DNA of 64,000 bases from RGIG2041 sp045537695 (GTDB lineage Bacteria; Bacillota; Clostridia; UBA1381; UMGS1253), in NCBI GenBank assembly GCA_045537695.1, contig JAZSQB010000038.1, positions 1 to 64,000 on the forward strand, given 5' to 3'. Positions 35,164 through 43,896 of this stretch are shown here, in pieces. Position numbers and translations under genes: made by a program. Under the pieces are notes generated by a model, which was not told where the DNA came from, made no database searches, and was given only the letters and a program-made list of their open reading frames with translations. Numbering within the stretch: position 1 is the first letter of the stretch; each line of letters begins with the position of its first letter.

Positions 35164-35712
35164 ATGAGTATACCAAACATACTGTCCAGCATCCGACTTT
35201 GTCTGATGCCGGTGTTTCTACTGGTATATATGATGCCGGTGGATGGAGCACAGTATTATGCGATGGCGGTATTGATTGTTGCATTTATTACGGATGTGCT
35301 GGATGGTTACATTGCAAGAAAGTTTAATATGGTTACCAATTTGGGAAAGGTGCTTGACCCGATTGCGGATAAAGCAATGCAGCTGACAACGTTGATTTGT
35401 CTTGCTTTTCATTCGCACTACGCCATGGTTTGGGTTGTGATTTTGGTCGGTATCAAGGAAATCTTGCTCGGTATTGGTGCATTGGTGCTTTACAAAAGCG
35501 GTATCGTGACACAGGCGAATTGGTTTGGTAAGGTTTCCAGCTTTGTCAGCTTTTTATGCACACTGGTGCTTATTTTTCCGCGTGTGATACCATTGGCGGA
35601 GATTGCAGCATTTTGGTTGTGTTTGGCAATTGTGCTTGTGAACATTATAGCACTGCTTTCCTATATCGTTGCTTACATAAATTATCAAAAGCAATTAAAA
35701 GTGAAGCAATAA
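35164..35712 (+). CDS. pgsA: CDP-alcohol phosphatidyltransferase, PgsA-like
   Basis: The 182-residue integral membrane enzyme has the family motif D-VLDGYIARK-(x8)-G-KVLD-PIAD spelled out at about residues 44-68, and about five membrane helices. PgsA makes phosphatidylglycerol phosphate from CDP-diacylglycerol and glycerol 3-phosphate; size and the opening SIPNILSSIRL agree. Other family members use different alcohols, so the substrate is inferred. GGGGGAGCCGAG precedes the ATG, 13 bases after pfkA. Confidence 0.88.
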   Translation: MSIPNILSSIRLCLMPVFLLVYMMPVDGAQYYAMAVLIVAFITDVLDGYIARKFNMVTNLGKVLDPIADKAMQLTTLICLAFHSHYAMVWVVILVGIKEILLGIGALVLYKSGIVTQANWFGKVSSFVSFLCTLVLIFPRVIPLAEIAAFWLCLAIVLVNIIALLSYIVAYINYQKQLKVKQ

Positions 35713-35832
35713 CGTGGTCAAGAGAATTTCTTGAGAATAGTTTAAATGGGTTGAAACCATGGAACTGCAACAATTTGTCCATACAAAACAAAAAAGAGTA
35801 CCTACGGTATCTATATTAATTTTAAGCAACAT

Positions 35833-35866
35833 ACGGACTGCGTTTTTCAAGTGAGGTCCGTTTTGT
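35833..35866 (+). terminator. Weak hairpin after pgsA
   Basis: A 6-base stem ACGGAC / GTCCGT (35833-35838 / 35856-35861) is followed by a TTTG tail. A second terminator follows at 35903. Confidence 0.45.
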
Positions 35867-35902
35867 ATTATGTGGTATTTTTATATTTTCTAGGCATAGT
35901 TT

Positions 35903-35948
35903 AAGACCTTCTACTGTATTTTATTCTACAACAAAAGGTCTTTTTTTT
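35903..35948. terminator. Terminator between pgsA and the phosphatase gene
   Basis: AAGACCTT (35903-35910) and AAGGTCTT (35935-35942) form an 8-base stem with a long loop and an eight-T tail on the plus strand. No gene is seen in 35713-35992. Confidence 0.7.
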
Positions 35949-35992
35949 GTCTGTTTTTACTGGGTCTGTTCACTCAGATCTTCGCTCTTTTA

Positions 35993-36637
35993 TTACACAT
36001 CTTTCGGTAAAAACGTATTTAGCTCACCCAAATGCGCAGACAAGTTATACGCAACTAACTTTGATTTGTTATCTCCGTCGTATTCTACAATCGTTACGGA
36101 TGCGTTATTCACCCAATTTGTCTTATGCATATCACAAAGCGAAATGTTGTTCCAGATGCAGCTCATTACACGCACCGGTGTTGCGTGCGTAGTAATCAGA
36201 ATATGCTTGCCGCGGTTTTCCTCTACGATGCGTAGCACCTCCTGATTTATACGCGCCTGCAATTCCCTCACGCTTTCGCCGCCCGGGCACGTGGCATTGC
36301 CGATATCATTTAACCAAACCGAAAATTCTTCGGGGTAGTGCTTGATAATTTCTCTGTATACAACCCCTTCATATGCACCACCGTTGATTTCACGAAGCGC
36401 CTTTGTTAGGTTCACCGACAGCCCTTTGCGTTTTGCCGTATGCTCCGCCGTCTGAAATGCGCGGTTTAAATCACTGCTAAAAATTACATCAATTGGATAA
36501 GCATCCAAAAATCTTGCCGTACACTCCGCCTGCGCATGTCCTTTTTCCGTTAAATCAAAGTTGATATGGCCATTAAATTTTTCTTCTAGATTGCCCATGC
36601 TTTCCCCGTGACGCACAAAATACAATCTCGTCTTCAA
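35993..36637 (-). CDS. Histidine phosphatase family protein
   Basis: The product is 214 residues of the phosphoglycerate-mutase-like branch. The catalytic RHG is in LYFVRHGESMGN, with FSSDLNRAFQTAE, EINGGAYEG and the second histidine in LITTHATPVRVM. It is likely a phosphatase like CobC/GpmB/PhoE rather than a glycolytic mutase; the substrate is unknown. I chose TTG 36637, eight bases after GCAGGAGG; the frame continues upstream into deoC without a start signal. It is last in a three-gene minus-strand operon. Confidence 0.85.
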   Translation of the reverse strand: MKTRLYFVRHGESMGNLEEKFNGHINFDLTEKGHAQAECTARFLDAYPIDVIFSSDLNRAFQTAEHTAKRKGLSVNLTKALREINGGAYEGVVYREIIKHYPEEFSVWLNDIGNATCPGGESVRELQARINQEVLRIVEENRGKHILITTHATPVRVMSCIWNNISLCDMHKTNWVNNASVTIVEYDGDNKSKLVAYNLSAHLGELNTFLPKDV

Positions 36638-36657
36638 TTTATTTTCCTCCTGCGTCC

Positions 36658-37302
36658 TTATTCTTCCGTAACAATAGTGATGCTGGCGCTGGCACCAATT
36701 CTTTCTGCACCAGCTTCCATCATCGCAATCGCATCTGCTCTGGTGCGGATACCGCCAGACGCCTTTACCTTTGCTACATCTCCGACGCATGCTTTCATGA
36801 GCTGCACATCCGCAACCGTCGCGCCGCCGCTACCAAAACCTGTCGAGGTTTTAACAAACGCCGCACCTGCTCGAAGAGCCAGGGCGCACGCGCGTTTTTT
36901 CTCTTCCTCTGTCAAATAACAGGTTTCAATAATCACTTTCACAAGCGCCGGCGCAGATGCGGCAACCACCGCGCGAATGTCTGCCTCCACATCGGCATTT
37001 CTGCCTTCGCGCAAAGCACCGACATGGATAACCATATCAATTTCCTGCGCACCGTTTTCCACCGCTTCTTTGGCTTCAAAGGCCTTTGCCGCGCTCGTCA
37101 TTGCACCGAGCGGAAAACCTACAACACAGCAGGTTTTTACATCGCTACCGCGCAGGGCATTTGCCACGGTTTTGGCATAGCAGGCGTTAACACATACAGA
37201 AGAAAATCCGTATGTTTTTGCTTCTTCACACAAACGAAGCACATCCGCCGTTGTTGCATCTGCCTTTAAAATAGTATGATCAATTATTTTGTTGATTTGC
37301 AT
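36658..37302 (-). CDS. deoC: Deoxyribose-phosphate aldolase
   Basis: The 214-residue class I aldolase cleaves 2-deoxyribose 5-phosphate to glyceraldehyde 3-phosphate and acetaldehyde. It shows the IIDHTILKADAT opening, VVGFPLGAM, EIDMVIHVGAL, the proton-relay lysine region KVIIETCYL, the Schiff-base lysine in FVKTSTGFG, and KASGGIRT. GGGGAGG precedes the ATG. Its start overlaps the end of the upstream lipoprotein gene by 23 bases, an odd partner for deoC. Confidence 0.96.
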   Translation of the reverse strand: MQINKIIDHTILKADATTADVLRLCEEAKTYGFSSVCVNACYAKTVANALRGSDVKTCCVVGFPLGAMTSAAKAFEAKEAVENGAQEIDMVIHVGALREGRNADVEADIRAVVAASAPALVKVIIETCYLTEEEKKRACALALRAGAAFVKTSTGFGSGGATVADVQLMKACVGDVAKVKASGGIRTRADAIAMMEAGAERIGASASITIVTEE

Positions 37303-38017
37303 TTTCTTTTTCCTCCCCTGTTTTGCTCAATGTTTCTGTTTCAAAATCATAAATATATGCTGTTTTGGAGATCACGCTTGTGCCCTCATATACTTTATTT
37401 TCAATAATAAGTTGTAGTGGCTGCGCTTTATTTGTGCGTAGGCTGACCAAAATATTTTCCCCTTCTATGCTGTAAGACGTTTCCGCAAGCGACACAATCT
37501 GCCCCGTCTCTGTACCGCCATCCCGCAAATTCACTGGACACAAAAGCACTTCCTTTTCCCGCTTGAGTAGCACCCACGCAAGGTCAGTATAGTCTACATT
37601 TGCCGTCGGCAAAATAACGGCATTGCTCGTTTGCTCTTCGAAAAACCGAAAAAATACACCTGCCTCTTTCCCATAGCCAAACAAACTGCCTATGTAACCG
37701 CTCTCTGTCTCCAAATAGCCGTTAAAAAGCATATACGGATATGCCGTCTTTGTCTCTACGACAGAAAAACGCCATGCCCCTTCAATTTCATTTAAACGCT
37801 TGATTTCCTCACCTGTTTTATATAAAATCTCGGTATTTTGCCCGACAATGTTGTAGTAGAAATCCCCCTCTGCACTATGTGCAAACACAACACCGATTTC
37901 TTCCTCTACATCTTCTTGCACAACATTTACAGGTGTCTTTGGTTCAGGCGCTGAACCACACGCGCACAATCCCCAAATACCGCTAAGGCATAACACCAGT
38001 AAATATACGTTCTTCAA
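37280..38017 (-). CDS. Putative lipoprotein, unknown function
   Basis: The product is 245 residues from the TTG at 38017, chosen because GGAGGAGCG lies about 5 bases upstream and the protein then opens with a lipoprotein signal (LLVLCLSGIWGLCAC) whose lipobox cysteine is followed by GSAPEPKTP. A longer frame to 38080 lacks a ribosome site. The mature part is beta-rich and acidic with no recognised family. It is the first gene of the operon with deoC and a phosphatase, overlapping deoC by 23 bases. Confidence 0.7.
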   Translation of the reverse strand: MKNVYLLVLCLSGIWGLCACGSAPEPKTPVNVVQEDVEEEIGVVFAHSAEGDFYYNIVGQNTEILYKTGEEIKRLNEIEGAWRFSVVETKTAYPYMLFNGYLETESGYIGSLFGYGKEAGVFFRFFEEQTSNAVILPTANVDYTDLAWVLLKREKEVLLCPVNLRDGGTETGQIVSLAETSYSIEGENILVSLRTNKAQPLQLIIENKVYEGTSVISKTAYIYDFETETLSKTGEEKENANQQNN

Positions 38018-38133
38018 CTTCGCTCCTCCAATCCAAAACTTCTTTTTACCCATACCTATATAATATACGAAATTTGCCAAAAAGAAAACAGGTTTTTTAT
38101 TTTTTAAGAAATTTTTAACAATTCAAGAATGTA

Positions 38134-38161
38134 TTGACTTTTCAGGTAGATGTGGTACAAT
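38134..38161 (+). promoter_or_regulatory. Promoter of htpG
   Basis: TTGACT (38134-38139), a 16-base spacer and TACAAT (38156-38161) lie immediately before the CIRCE operator. Confidence 0.8.
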
Positions 38162-38166
38162 ACTTT

Positions 38167-38193
38167 TTAGCACTCGACATTTGAGAGTGCTAA
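38167..38193 (+). promoter_or_regulatory. CIRCE operator (HrcA binding site)
   Basis: A perfect TTAGCACTC-N9-GAGTGCTAA sits between the htpG -10 box and start codon. This is the exact operator bound by the heat-shock repressor HrcA, so htpG is a class I heat-shock gene here. Confidence 0.97.
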
Positions 38194-38215
38194 ATTAGAA
38201 AGGGAGGAATGTACA

Positions 38216-40096
38216 ATGGCAAAAAAACTGTTCAAATCCGAATCCAAGCGACTTTTGGATATGATGATTCATTCTATTTATACGCACAAAGAAATTTTTC
38301 TGCGCGAGTTGATTTCCAATGCAAACGATGCGATCGACAAGCTGTATTACTTATCCTTGCAGGATGAAAATATTGAGTTCAACCGCGAAAACTTCTATAT
38401 CCGTATAGACGCCGACAAGGAAAAGAAGCTCCTGACCATCACAGATACCGGTATCGGTATGGACGAAAAAGAGCTGGAGGAAAACCTTGGCACAATTGCA
38501 AAAAGCGGTTCTCTCGCTTTCAAGAAGGAAAACGAGCTTGATGAAGACATCGATATTATCGGTCAGTTCGGCGTCGGCTTTTACTCTGCATTTATGGTGG
38601 CTGATTGCGTAACGGTTGTAACGAAAAAATTTGGCACTGACCAGGCGTATATGTGGCAATCCACCGGCGCAGACGGGTACGAAATTACATCGTGCGACAA
38701 AAAGGAGCACGGCACACAGATTACACTTTCCATCAAAGCAGATACAGAGGACGAAAAATATAGCCGCTACTTAGAGAGCTATACGCTTCGCCAGTTAGTA
38801 AAGAAGTATTCTGACTATATCAAGCACCCGATTAAAATGGACGTGGAGAAATCCCGCAAAAAAGAGGGTAGTGAAAATGAATACGAAAGCTACAGCGAGG
38901 AAGAAGTATTAAACAGCATGGTGCCGCTCTGGAAAAAGGCAAAAAGCGAAATTTCCGAGGAGGAATACCACGGCTTTTATCGCGACAAATTCTTTGATTT
39001 TGAACCGCCGGCAAAAATCGTGCACACCAGTGCGGACGGTCTTGTCAGCTACACAGCGCTGTTATTCATCCCGAAACATGCCCCGTTTGATTACTATACT
39101 AAGGAGTTTAAAAAAGGTTTGGAGCTTTATTCCAACGGCGTGTTGATTATGGATAAGTGTGAAGATTTACTCCCAGATTGTTTCGGTTTTGTTCGTGGCT
39201 TGGTCGATTCTGCTGACCTTTCATTAAACATTTCCAGAGAAATGCTCCAGCACGACCGCCAGTTAAAGGCAATTGCCGCAAATCTGAAGAAAAAAATCAA
39301 ATCCGAGCTGTTGTCTATGCTCAAAAATGACCGTGAAGCATACGAAGAATTCTATACCGCCTTTGCGCGTCCACTCAAGTTTGGCATCTATGACAACTAC
39401 GGTATGGAAAAGGAATTTTTGCAGGATTTGATTTTGTTTACCACCTCCAAGGAAAAAAAGCTCGTTTCCTTAGATGAATATGTGGAGCGCATGGCGGAAG
39501 GACAGGATTGCATCTACTATGCAGCCGGCGATTCCGTGGACAAAATTGACAAGCTGCCCCAGGTAGAAGCCGTACGTGAACAGGGCTATGAAATTTTGTA
39601 TCTGACCGAAGATGTGGACGAATTTATGATGAAAATCATGCAGTCCTACAAGGAAAAAACATTCAAATCAGTCTCGGACGCTGATATTAAAACGGGTAGT
39701 GAAGAAGAGCAAACAAAGGAAACGGAGGCAAATGAAAGCAATAAGGCTTTACTTTCTGCTATTAAAGAAGCACTTAATGGTAAGGTTGAAGAGGTAAAAG
39801 CGACCGCACGCTTAAGAAGCCATCCGGTATGCATTTCCAGCATCGGCGATATTTCCATTGAAATGGAAAAAGTGTTAAATCAGATGCCGAATGACCAAAA
39901 TGTAAAAGCGCAGCGTATGCTGGAAATCAATATGCGTCATCCGCTATTTGCAAAGCTGCAATCGCTTTTGGAAACCGATAAAGAAAAAATCTCCAAATAT
40001 GCCGGTGTGCTTTATACTGCTGCACAGCTGATAGAAGGCATTGCGCCGGAAGACCCGGTTGCCTTTACAAATGATATGTTTGAACTGATGAACTAA
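38216..40096 (+). CDS. htpG: Chaperone HtpG (Hsp90)
   Basis: This 626-residue bacterial Hsp90 is an ATP-driven dimeric chaperone. The N-terminal GHKL ATPase shows ELISNANDAIDKL, DTGIGMD, and GQFGVGFYSAFMV; the middle domain has NISREMLQ with the catalytic arginine region; the C-terminal dimer domain ends in an MFELMN tail. AAAGGGAGGAATG precedes the ATG. A perfect CIRCE operator in the leader indicates HrcA repression; in B. subtilis htpG is not under CIRCE. Confidence 0.97.
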   Translation: MAKKLFKSESKRLLDMMIHSIYTHKEIFLRELISNANDAIDKLYYLSLQDENIEFNRENFYIRIDADKEKKLLTITDTGIGMDEKELEENLGTIAKSGSLAFKKENELDEDIDIIGQFGVGFYSAFMVADCVTVVTKKFGTDQAYMWQSTGADGYEITSCDKKEHGTQITLSIKADTEDEKYSRYLESYTLRQLVKKYSDYIKHPIKMDVEKSRKKEGSENEYESYSEEEVLNSMVPLWKKAKSEISEEEYHGFYRDKFFDFEPPAKIVHTSADGLVSYTALLFIPKHAPFDYYTKEFKKGLELYSNGVLIMDKCEDLLPDCFGFVRGLVDSADLSLNISREMLQHDRQLKAIAANLKKKIKSELLSMLKNDREAYEEFYTAFARPLKFGIYDNYGMEKEFLQDLILFTTSKEKKLVSLDEYVERMAEGQDCIYYAAGDSVDKIDKLPQVEAVREQGYEILYLTEDVDEFMMKIMQSYKEKTFKSVSDADIKTGSEEEQTKETEANESNKALLSAIKEALNGKVEEVKATARLRSHPVCISSIGDISIEMEKVLNQMPNDQNVKAQRMLEINMRHPLFAKLQSLLETDKEKISKYAGVLYTAAQLIEGIAPEDPVAFTNDMFELMN

Positions 40097-40103
40097 TTAT
40101 TAT

Positions 40104-40144
40104 GACCCCCAAACGTTAGCTTTTTGACCTAACGCTTGGGGGTC
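40104..40144. terminator. Strong inverted repeat between htpG and spoIVB
   Basis: A stem of about 16 bases (40104-40119 / 40129-40144, GACCCCCAA-CGTTAG type with one mismatch) lies between convergent genes. It has no T-run on either side, so termination may be inefficient; it could instead protect 3' ends. Confidence 0.55.
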
Positions 40145-40201
40145 GACCCACATTATAGGGGTGTTTTGTCTATTGCACGTTTTTGCTGTTTCTGTTCATT
40201 T

Positions 40202-41437
40202 TCATTTAATTTTTTCCGTTTTATCCATCATCAGCTCTGCAAAGATGCCGTAGCCGCGGGTGGGGTCATTGACAAACACATGCGTCACTGCACCGATAAG
40301 TTTGCCGTCCTGTAGAATGGGTGAGCCAGACATGCCTTGAACGATACCCCCGGTCAATTCCAATAATTCAGGGTCTGTCACATGTAGCACCATACCCTTT
40401 TCGTCGCTCGCAGAGGTTAAAACGCGTTCGATATACACAGAAAATTCCTTTGCGTTTTTGCCATCCGGTGCAAACCGGAGCTTTGCTTCGCCTTCGCGGA
40501 TTTCAAAGCGGCTTGCGACGGGAACGGCCTTGGCGGACGGGGTTTGCTTTGCGCTCCATATGCCATAGATGCCTGCGGCAGAGTTGGACAAAATGCTACC
40601 GTACACACCTTCTGCAAACGCGCCGCAAAGCTGTCCGGGAGATCCTTTTTGTCCTGGGGTGATGCCGGTAATTTCACAAGGAGAAATACTGCCGTCGAGC
40701 ACCGATAAAAGCTGGGCGGTGTCGATGTCGGCGATGCCGTGTCCGAGCGCGGCATATACGCCTTTGTCGGGTCGCACAAAGGAGAGTGTGCCGAGTCCGG
40801 CGGTACTGTCACGGACCCACGCGCCAATTTTGATGCCGTTTGCTGTTTGTACCGGCGAAAGGGTCAGCGTATATTTTTCGCCGGCACGCACATATTCTAT
40901 AGTGACATCGGCATTTCCATTTTGCGCAAGCATATCAGAAAAATGGTCGGCATCAATAATTTTTTGCCCATTTAACCGCAGCAGCACATCGCCGACCTGC
41001 ATACCTGCATTTTTTGCCGGAGAGACGCTTTTGCCCTCTGTGTCCGTTATATTTGTGAGAGCAACGGTCAGCACGCCATCGGTGTAGATGCGTATGCCGA
41101 GGCTTTCGCCACCCGGCAACACATACCCTTCTTCATATACGCTGACGGTGACTTTTTTGAGCGGCAGGACGCCTAAAAGTTTAACGTCTACTTCATAATC
41201 ACCGACGGTACTGGTATCCAGCAAAAAGTCTTCCGGTACAGCTTGCTCGTTTGCGCGGTACACCGCTTTTGTGCGTGCATGCAAAGGCAGATGGCTATGT
41301 GGCAGTGCGACTTTTGCATTTTGCGAAACGCAGAGCCGGTCCGGCAGCGCGCGGTACAGCGAAAGACCGTGCAGGGCAAACGGAGAGAGCAACAGTGCTG
41401 TGATGCAAAGGCAGGAAAGCAGCCGTTTTAAGCGCAT
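40202..41437 (-). CDS. spoIVB: SpoIVB serine peptidase
   Basis: SpoIVB is a forespore-made, membrane-exported SA-clan serine peptidase whose action on SpoIVFA triggers pro-sigma K processing in the mother cell. The 411-residue product has a signal anchor, a PDZ domain (AKNAGMQVGDVLLRLNGQ) and the peptidase domain with LGHGIADID (His), ITPGQKGSPGQL and the catalytic serine in GMSGSPIL. I chose ATG 41437 (MRLKRLL), preceded by AGGAAGTG. It stands alone; the usual recN and spo0A neighbours are not beside it. Confidence 0.93.
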   Translation of the reverse strand: MRLKRLLSCLCITALLLSPFALHGLSLYRALPDRLCVSQNAKVALPHSHLPLHARTKAVYRANEQAVPEDFLLDTSTVGDYEVDVKLLGVLPLKKVTVSVYEEGYVLPGGESLGIRIYTDGVLTVALTNITDTEGKSVSPAKNAGMQVGDVLLRLNGQKIIDADHFSDMLAQNGNADVTIEYVRAGEKYTLTLSPVQTANGIKIGAWVRDSTAGLGTLSFVRPDKGVYAALGHGIADIDTAQLLSVLDGSISPCEITGITPGQKGSPGQLCGAFAEGVYGSILSNSAAGIYGIWSAKQTPSAKAVPVASRFEIREGEAKLRFAPDGKNAKEFSVYIERVLTSASDEKGMVLHVTDPELLELTGGIVQGMSGSPILQDGKLIGAVTHVFVNDPTRGYGIFAELMMDKTEKIK

Positions 41438-41552
41438 ATTTATCACTTCCTGCACAAAAATTTGAAGCAAATTTGCTTCGGTTTTAATGTAACCGCAAAG
41501 CTTGTAATCTATGAGTTATAAAACATTGAAAATGACCGAGTTTTTGCCAAAC

Positions 41553-41582
41553 TTGACAAAAACGGAAGGAATGATGTATAAT
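41553..41582 (+). promoter_or_regulatory. Promoter of ribU
   Basis: TTGACA (41553-41558), an 18-base spacer and a perfect TATAAT (41577-41582) lie directly before the FMN aptamer. Confidence 0.8.
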
Positions 41583-41592
41583 GTAATAAGAA

Positions 41593-41781
41593 AAATCTTC
41601 AGGGATGGGTGCAATTCCCTACCGGTGGTAAAATTTGGTGATCAAAAAAGACCGGAACGCAACAAGGTGCATCTTGTTGTTCATTTCGAACCTTTTTCCT
41701 TTATCAAAAAAGCCCACGAGTCGTTTTGACTGATTCGGTGCAAATCCGAAGCCGACGGTACAGTCCGGATGAAAGAAGATG
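41593..41781 (+). promoter_or_regulatory. FMN (RFN) riboswitch
   Basis: The conserved RFN segments are present in order: ATCTTCAGGGATGGG, AATTCCCTACCGGTGGTA, AAGCCCACGAG, GATTCGGTGCAAATCCGAAGC (only landmarks) and GCCGACGGTACAGTCCGGATGAAAGAAGAT-type closing strand, with a variable hairpin ACAAG/CTTGT between. It should sense FMN and shut off ribU. Confidence 0.95.
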
Positions 41782-41800
41782 TATGGTCTTTTTTTCGTTT

Positions 41801-41826
41801 GCCCTGTGATTTTTCAGGGTTTTTTA
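41801..41826 (+). terminator. Expression-platform terminator of the FMN riboswitch
   Basis: A short stem CCCTG / CAGGG (41802-41806 / 41815-41819) with a T-run lies between the aptamer and ribU. It fits transcription attenuation when FMN is bound. Confidence 0.7.
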
Positions 41827-41869
41827 ATTTCCGATATTTTCCGGAAAAGGCGAAAGGAGACATAAAACA

Positions 41870-42469
41870 ATGAAAAAAATCACAGTTCGGAATTTAACGG
41901 TGACAGCAATGCTGTCTGCAGCGGCGGGCGTGTTGATGCTTTTGCATATCAATTTGCCGTTTTTGCCGTCTTTTTTGTCTTTTGACGTTGCGGATTTGCC
42001 GCCGCTTCTGGCGAGCTTCGCGCTCGGTCCGATGTACGGCATTATCGTATGTTTTATGAAAAATATTTTGCATATTATGATGCATTCTTCGCACACGATG
42101 GCGGTGGGCGAGCTTTCTAACTTTATTTTGAGCAGTGCATTTGTATTTACAGCAGGTATGATTTACAAAAATCATAAAACGCGCAAGGGAGCAATTATCA
42201 GTGCCATCAGCGGCGCCGGTGCGTCGGCGGTGCTGGGCGTTTTTTCCAATTATTTTTTGATTTATCCGCTTTACGGTTTGGTGTATCATTTTAGCAGGGA
42301 GACGATTTTGGGTATGTATCAGGTGATTTTGCCGTCGGTGGACAATATGTGGCAGGCGTTGGTGATTTTCAATCTGCCGTTTACATTTATAAAAGGACTT
42401 TGCAGTGCGGTGATTGCTTTTGTGATTTACAAGCCGCTTTCGCCGGTTTTGAAAGGAAAAATTCAATAG
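41870..42469 (+). CDS. ribU: Riboflavin ECF transporter S component
   Basis: The 199-residue, six-helix substrate-binding (S) protein of an energy-coupling-factor transporter imports riboflavin together with the shared EcfA/EcfA'/EcfT module, which is not in the window. The N-terminal VTAMLSAAAGVLML helix, the SFDVADLPPLLASFALGP loop and the KNILHIMM segment are typical of RibU. The upstream FMN riboswitch confirms the substrate. GAAAGGAGAC precedes the ATG. Confidence 0.94.
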   Translation: MKKITVRNLTVTAMLSAAAGVLMLLHINLPFLPSFLSFDVADLPPLLASFALGPMYGIIVCFMKNILHIMMHSSHTMAVGELSNFILSSAFVFTAGMIYKNHKTRKGAIISAISGAGASAVLGVFSNYFLIYPLYGLVYHFSRETILGMYQVILPSVDNMWQALVIFNLPFTFIKGLCSAVIAFVIYKPLSPVLKGKIQ

Positions 42470-42484
42470 GAATGAGGAACAAGT

Positions 42485-43492
42485 ATGAAAATTATTTTGG
42501 ATGCGATGGGCGGCGATGCATCGCCGAAGGCGCAGATTGAAGGTGCGCTTCGCGCTGTGCGTGAATTGGGCGTAGAGGTATGTCTGGTAGGCGACAGCGG
42601 TTTAATCGAAGGACATATCGATGCGATGGGCGAAACCATACCGGCAGGCTTGACGATTCAGCACGCGTCGGAGGTCATTACTAATGATGAGGACCCAGCG
42701 TTTGCGCTGCGTAAAAAGAAGGATGCGTCTATCGTCGTTGCGGCAAATATGCTCAAAAACGGAGACGGTGATGCGCTGGTTTCCACCGGTTCTACCGGCG
42801 GGGTGCTTTGTGCAGGACTGCTGATTGTCGGCAGAATCAAGGGTGTGCTGCGTCCGGCATTGGCGCCGGTATATCCGACAGATACGGGCTATGGCGTTTT
42901 GATTGATTGCGGCGCAAATGCAGATTGCAAGCCGCAGTATCTGGCGCAGTTCGGCGTAATGGGTAGCATTTATGCCAGTGCGGTGCTCGGCAAAAAGGAT
43001 GCGAAGGTGGCGCTGATTAATAACGGTGCAGAAGCGCATAAGGGCAGCGCGCTTTATAAGGAAGCGCATGCGCTTTTAAAGGAAGCGCCAATTCATTTTA
43101 TCGGTAACATTGAAGGCAGAGACGTGATGAGCGGCAATGCAGATGTTGTTGTGTGCGACGGCTTTACGGGCAACGTTATGCTGAAGGTCATCGAAGGCGT
43201 ATCGCACACGCTGCTTAAAAACATCAAGAGCGCTTTGCTGGGCTCACTGAAAACAAAAATCGGTGCGCTGCTTTCGAAGGATGCGTTTGCGGTGCTGAAA
43301 AAGAAGATGGATTATTCCGAGCACGGCGGTGCGCTTTTATTGGGGACAAAGTATCCGGTGATTAAAGGGCATGGCTCGTCGGATGCAAAAGCGGTTTTTT
43401 TCGCGATTCGTCAGGCACAGCGCATAGTGGAAGCGAATGTAGTGCAGCGCATTGCGGGAGATATTGAAAAAATGCAGCCGGAAGAGGCATAA
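42485..43492 (+). CDS. plsX: Phosphate acyltransferase PlsX
   Basis: PlsX converts acyl-ACP to acyl-phosphate, the donor for PlsY in phospholipid synthesis. The 335-residue product starts MKIILDAMGGDASPKAQIEG, and shows TGSTGG, LIDCGANADCKP and DGFTGNVMLK. GGAATGAGGAAC precedes the ATG, 16 bases after ribU. fabD and fabG, which often sit between plsX and acpP, are absent. Confidence 0.96.
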   Translation: MKIILDAMGGDASPKAQIEGALRAVRELGVEVCLVGDSGLIEGHIDAMGETIPAGLTIQHASEVITNDEDPAFALRKKKDASIVVAANMLKNGDGDALVSTGSTGGVLCAGLLIVGRIKGVLRPALAPVYPTDTGYGVLIDCGANADCKPQYLAQFGVMGSIYASAVLGKKDAKVALINNGAEAHKGSALYKEAHALLKEAPIHFIGNIEGRDVMSGNADVVVCDGFTGNVMLKVIEGVSHTLLKNIKSALLGSLKTKIGALLSKDAFAVLKKKMDYSEHGGALLLGTKYPVIKGHGSSDAKAVFFAIRQAQRIVEANVVQRIAGDIEKMQPEEA

Positions 43493-43525
43493 TTGCATTA
43501 AAACACATAAAAATTTTAAAAAAAC

Positions 43526-43554
43526 TTGACAAAAAGCTCCATATTTGGTATATA
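43526..43554 (+). promoter_or_regulatory. Promoter of acpP
   Basis: TTGACA (43526-43531), a 17-base spacer and TATATA (43549-43554) lie 58 bases before the acpP start. Confidence 0.75.
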
Positions 43555-43611
43555 CATTAAATAAAGATGCTTTGGCATCGCAGTACAGCATAAAAATGGA
43601 GGCGAATAATC

Positions 43612-43833
43612 ATGACTTTTGATAAGATTCAGGAAATTATTGCTGAGCAACTCGGCATTGATGCGGATTCTATTACGATGGAATCGTCTTTTGTGGATGA
43701 TTTGGGCGCTGACTCGTTAGATATTGTTAGCTTGATTATGGCAATGGAAGAAGAGTTTGGTGTTGAATTTGCGGAAGAGGACGCAGATAAGATTAAGACG
43801 GTGGGCGACGCTGTCAATTATATTGCCGACTAA
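43612..43833 (+). CDS. acpP: Acyl carrier protein
   Basis: The 73-residue acidic carrier holds fatty acyl chains on 4'-phosphopantetheine attached to Ser35 in the GADSLDIV motif. It has its own promoter and a 12-base-stem terminator, fitting its need for high expression. AATGGAGGCG precedes the ATG. Confidence 0.97.
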   Translation: MTFDKIQEIIAEQLGIDADSITMESSFVDDLGADSLDIVSLIMAMEEEFGVEFAEEDADKIKTVGDAVNYIAD

Positions 43834-43838
43834 AAACG

Positions 43839-43873
43839 AAAAGCAAAGGATTTCCGGTCCTTTGCTTTTTTAT
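43839..43873 (+). terminator. Terminator after acpP
   Basis: A perfect 12-base stem AAAAGCAAAGGA / TCCTTTGCTTTT with T-run directly follows acpP. rnc must use read-through or a promoter I cannot pick out. Confidence 0.88.
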
Positions 43874-43896
43874 TTTTTTAAGGGAGAGCGGAGAAA

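Noticed and set aside
35759..35854. Short ATG frame after pgsA
   Set aside because: There is no Shine-Dalgarno and it runs into the terminator hairpin.
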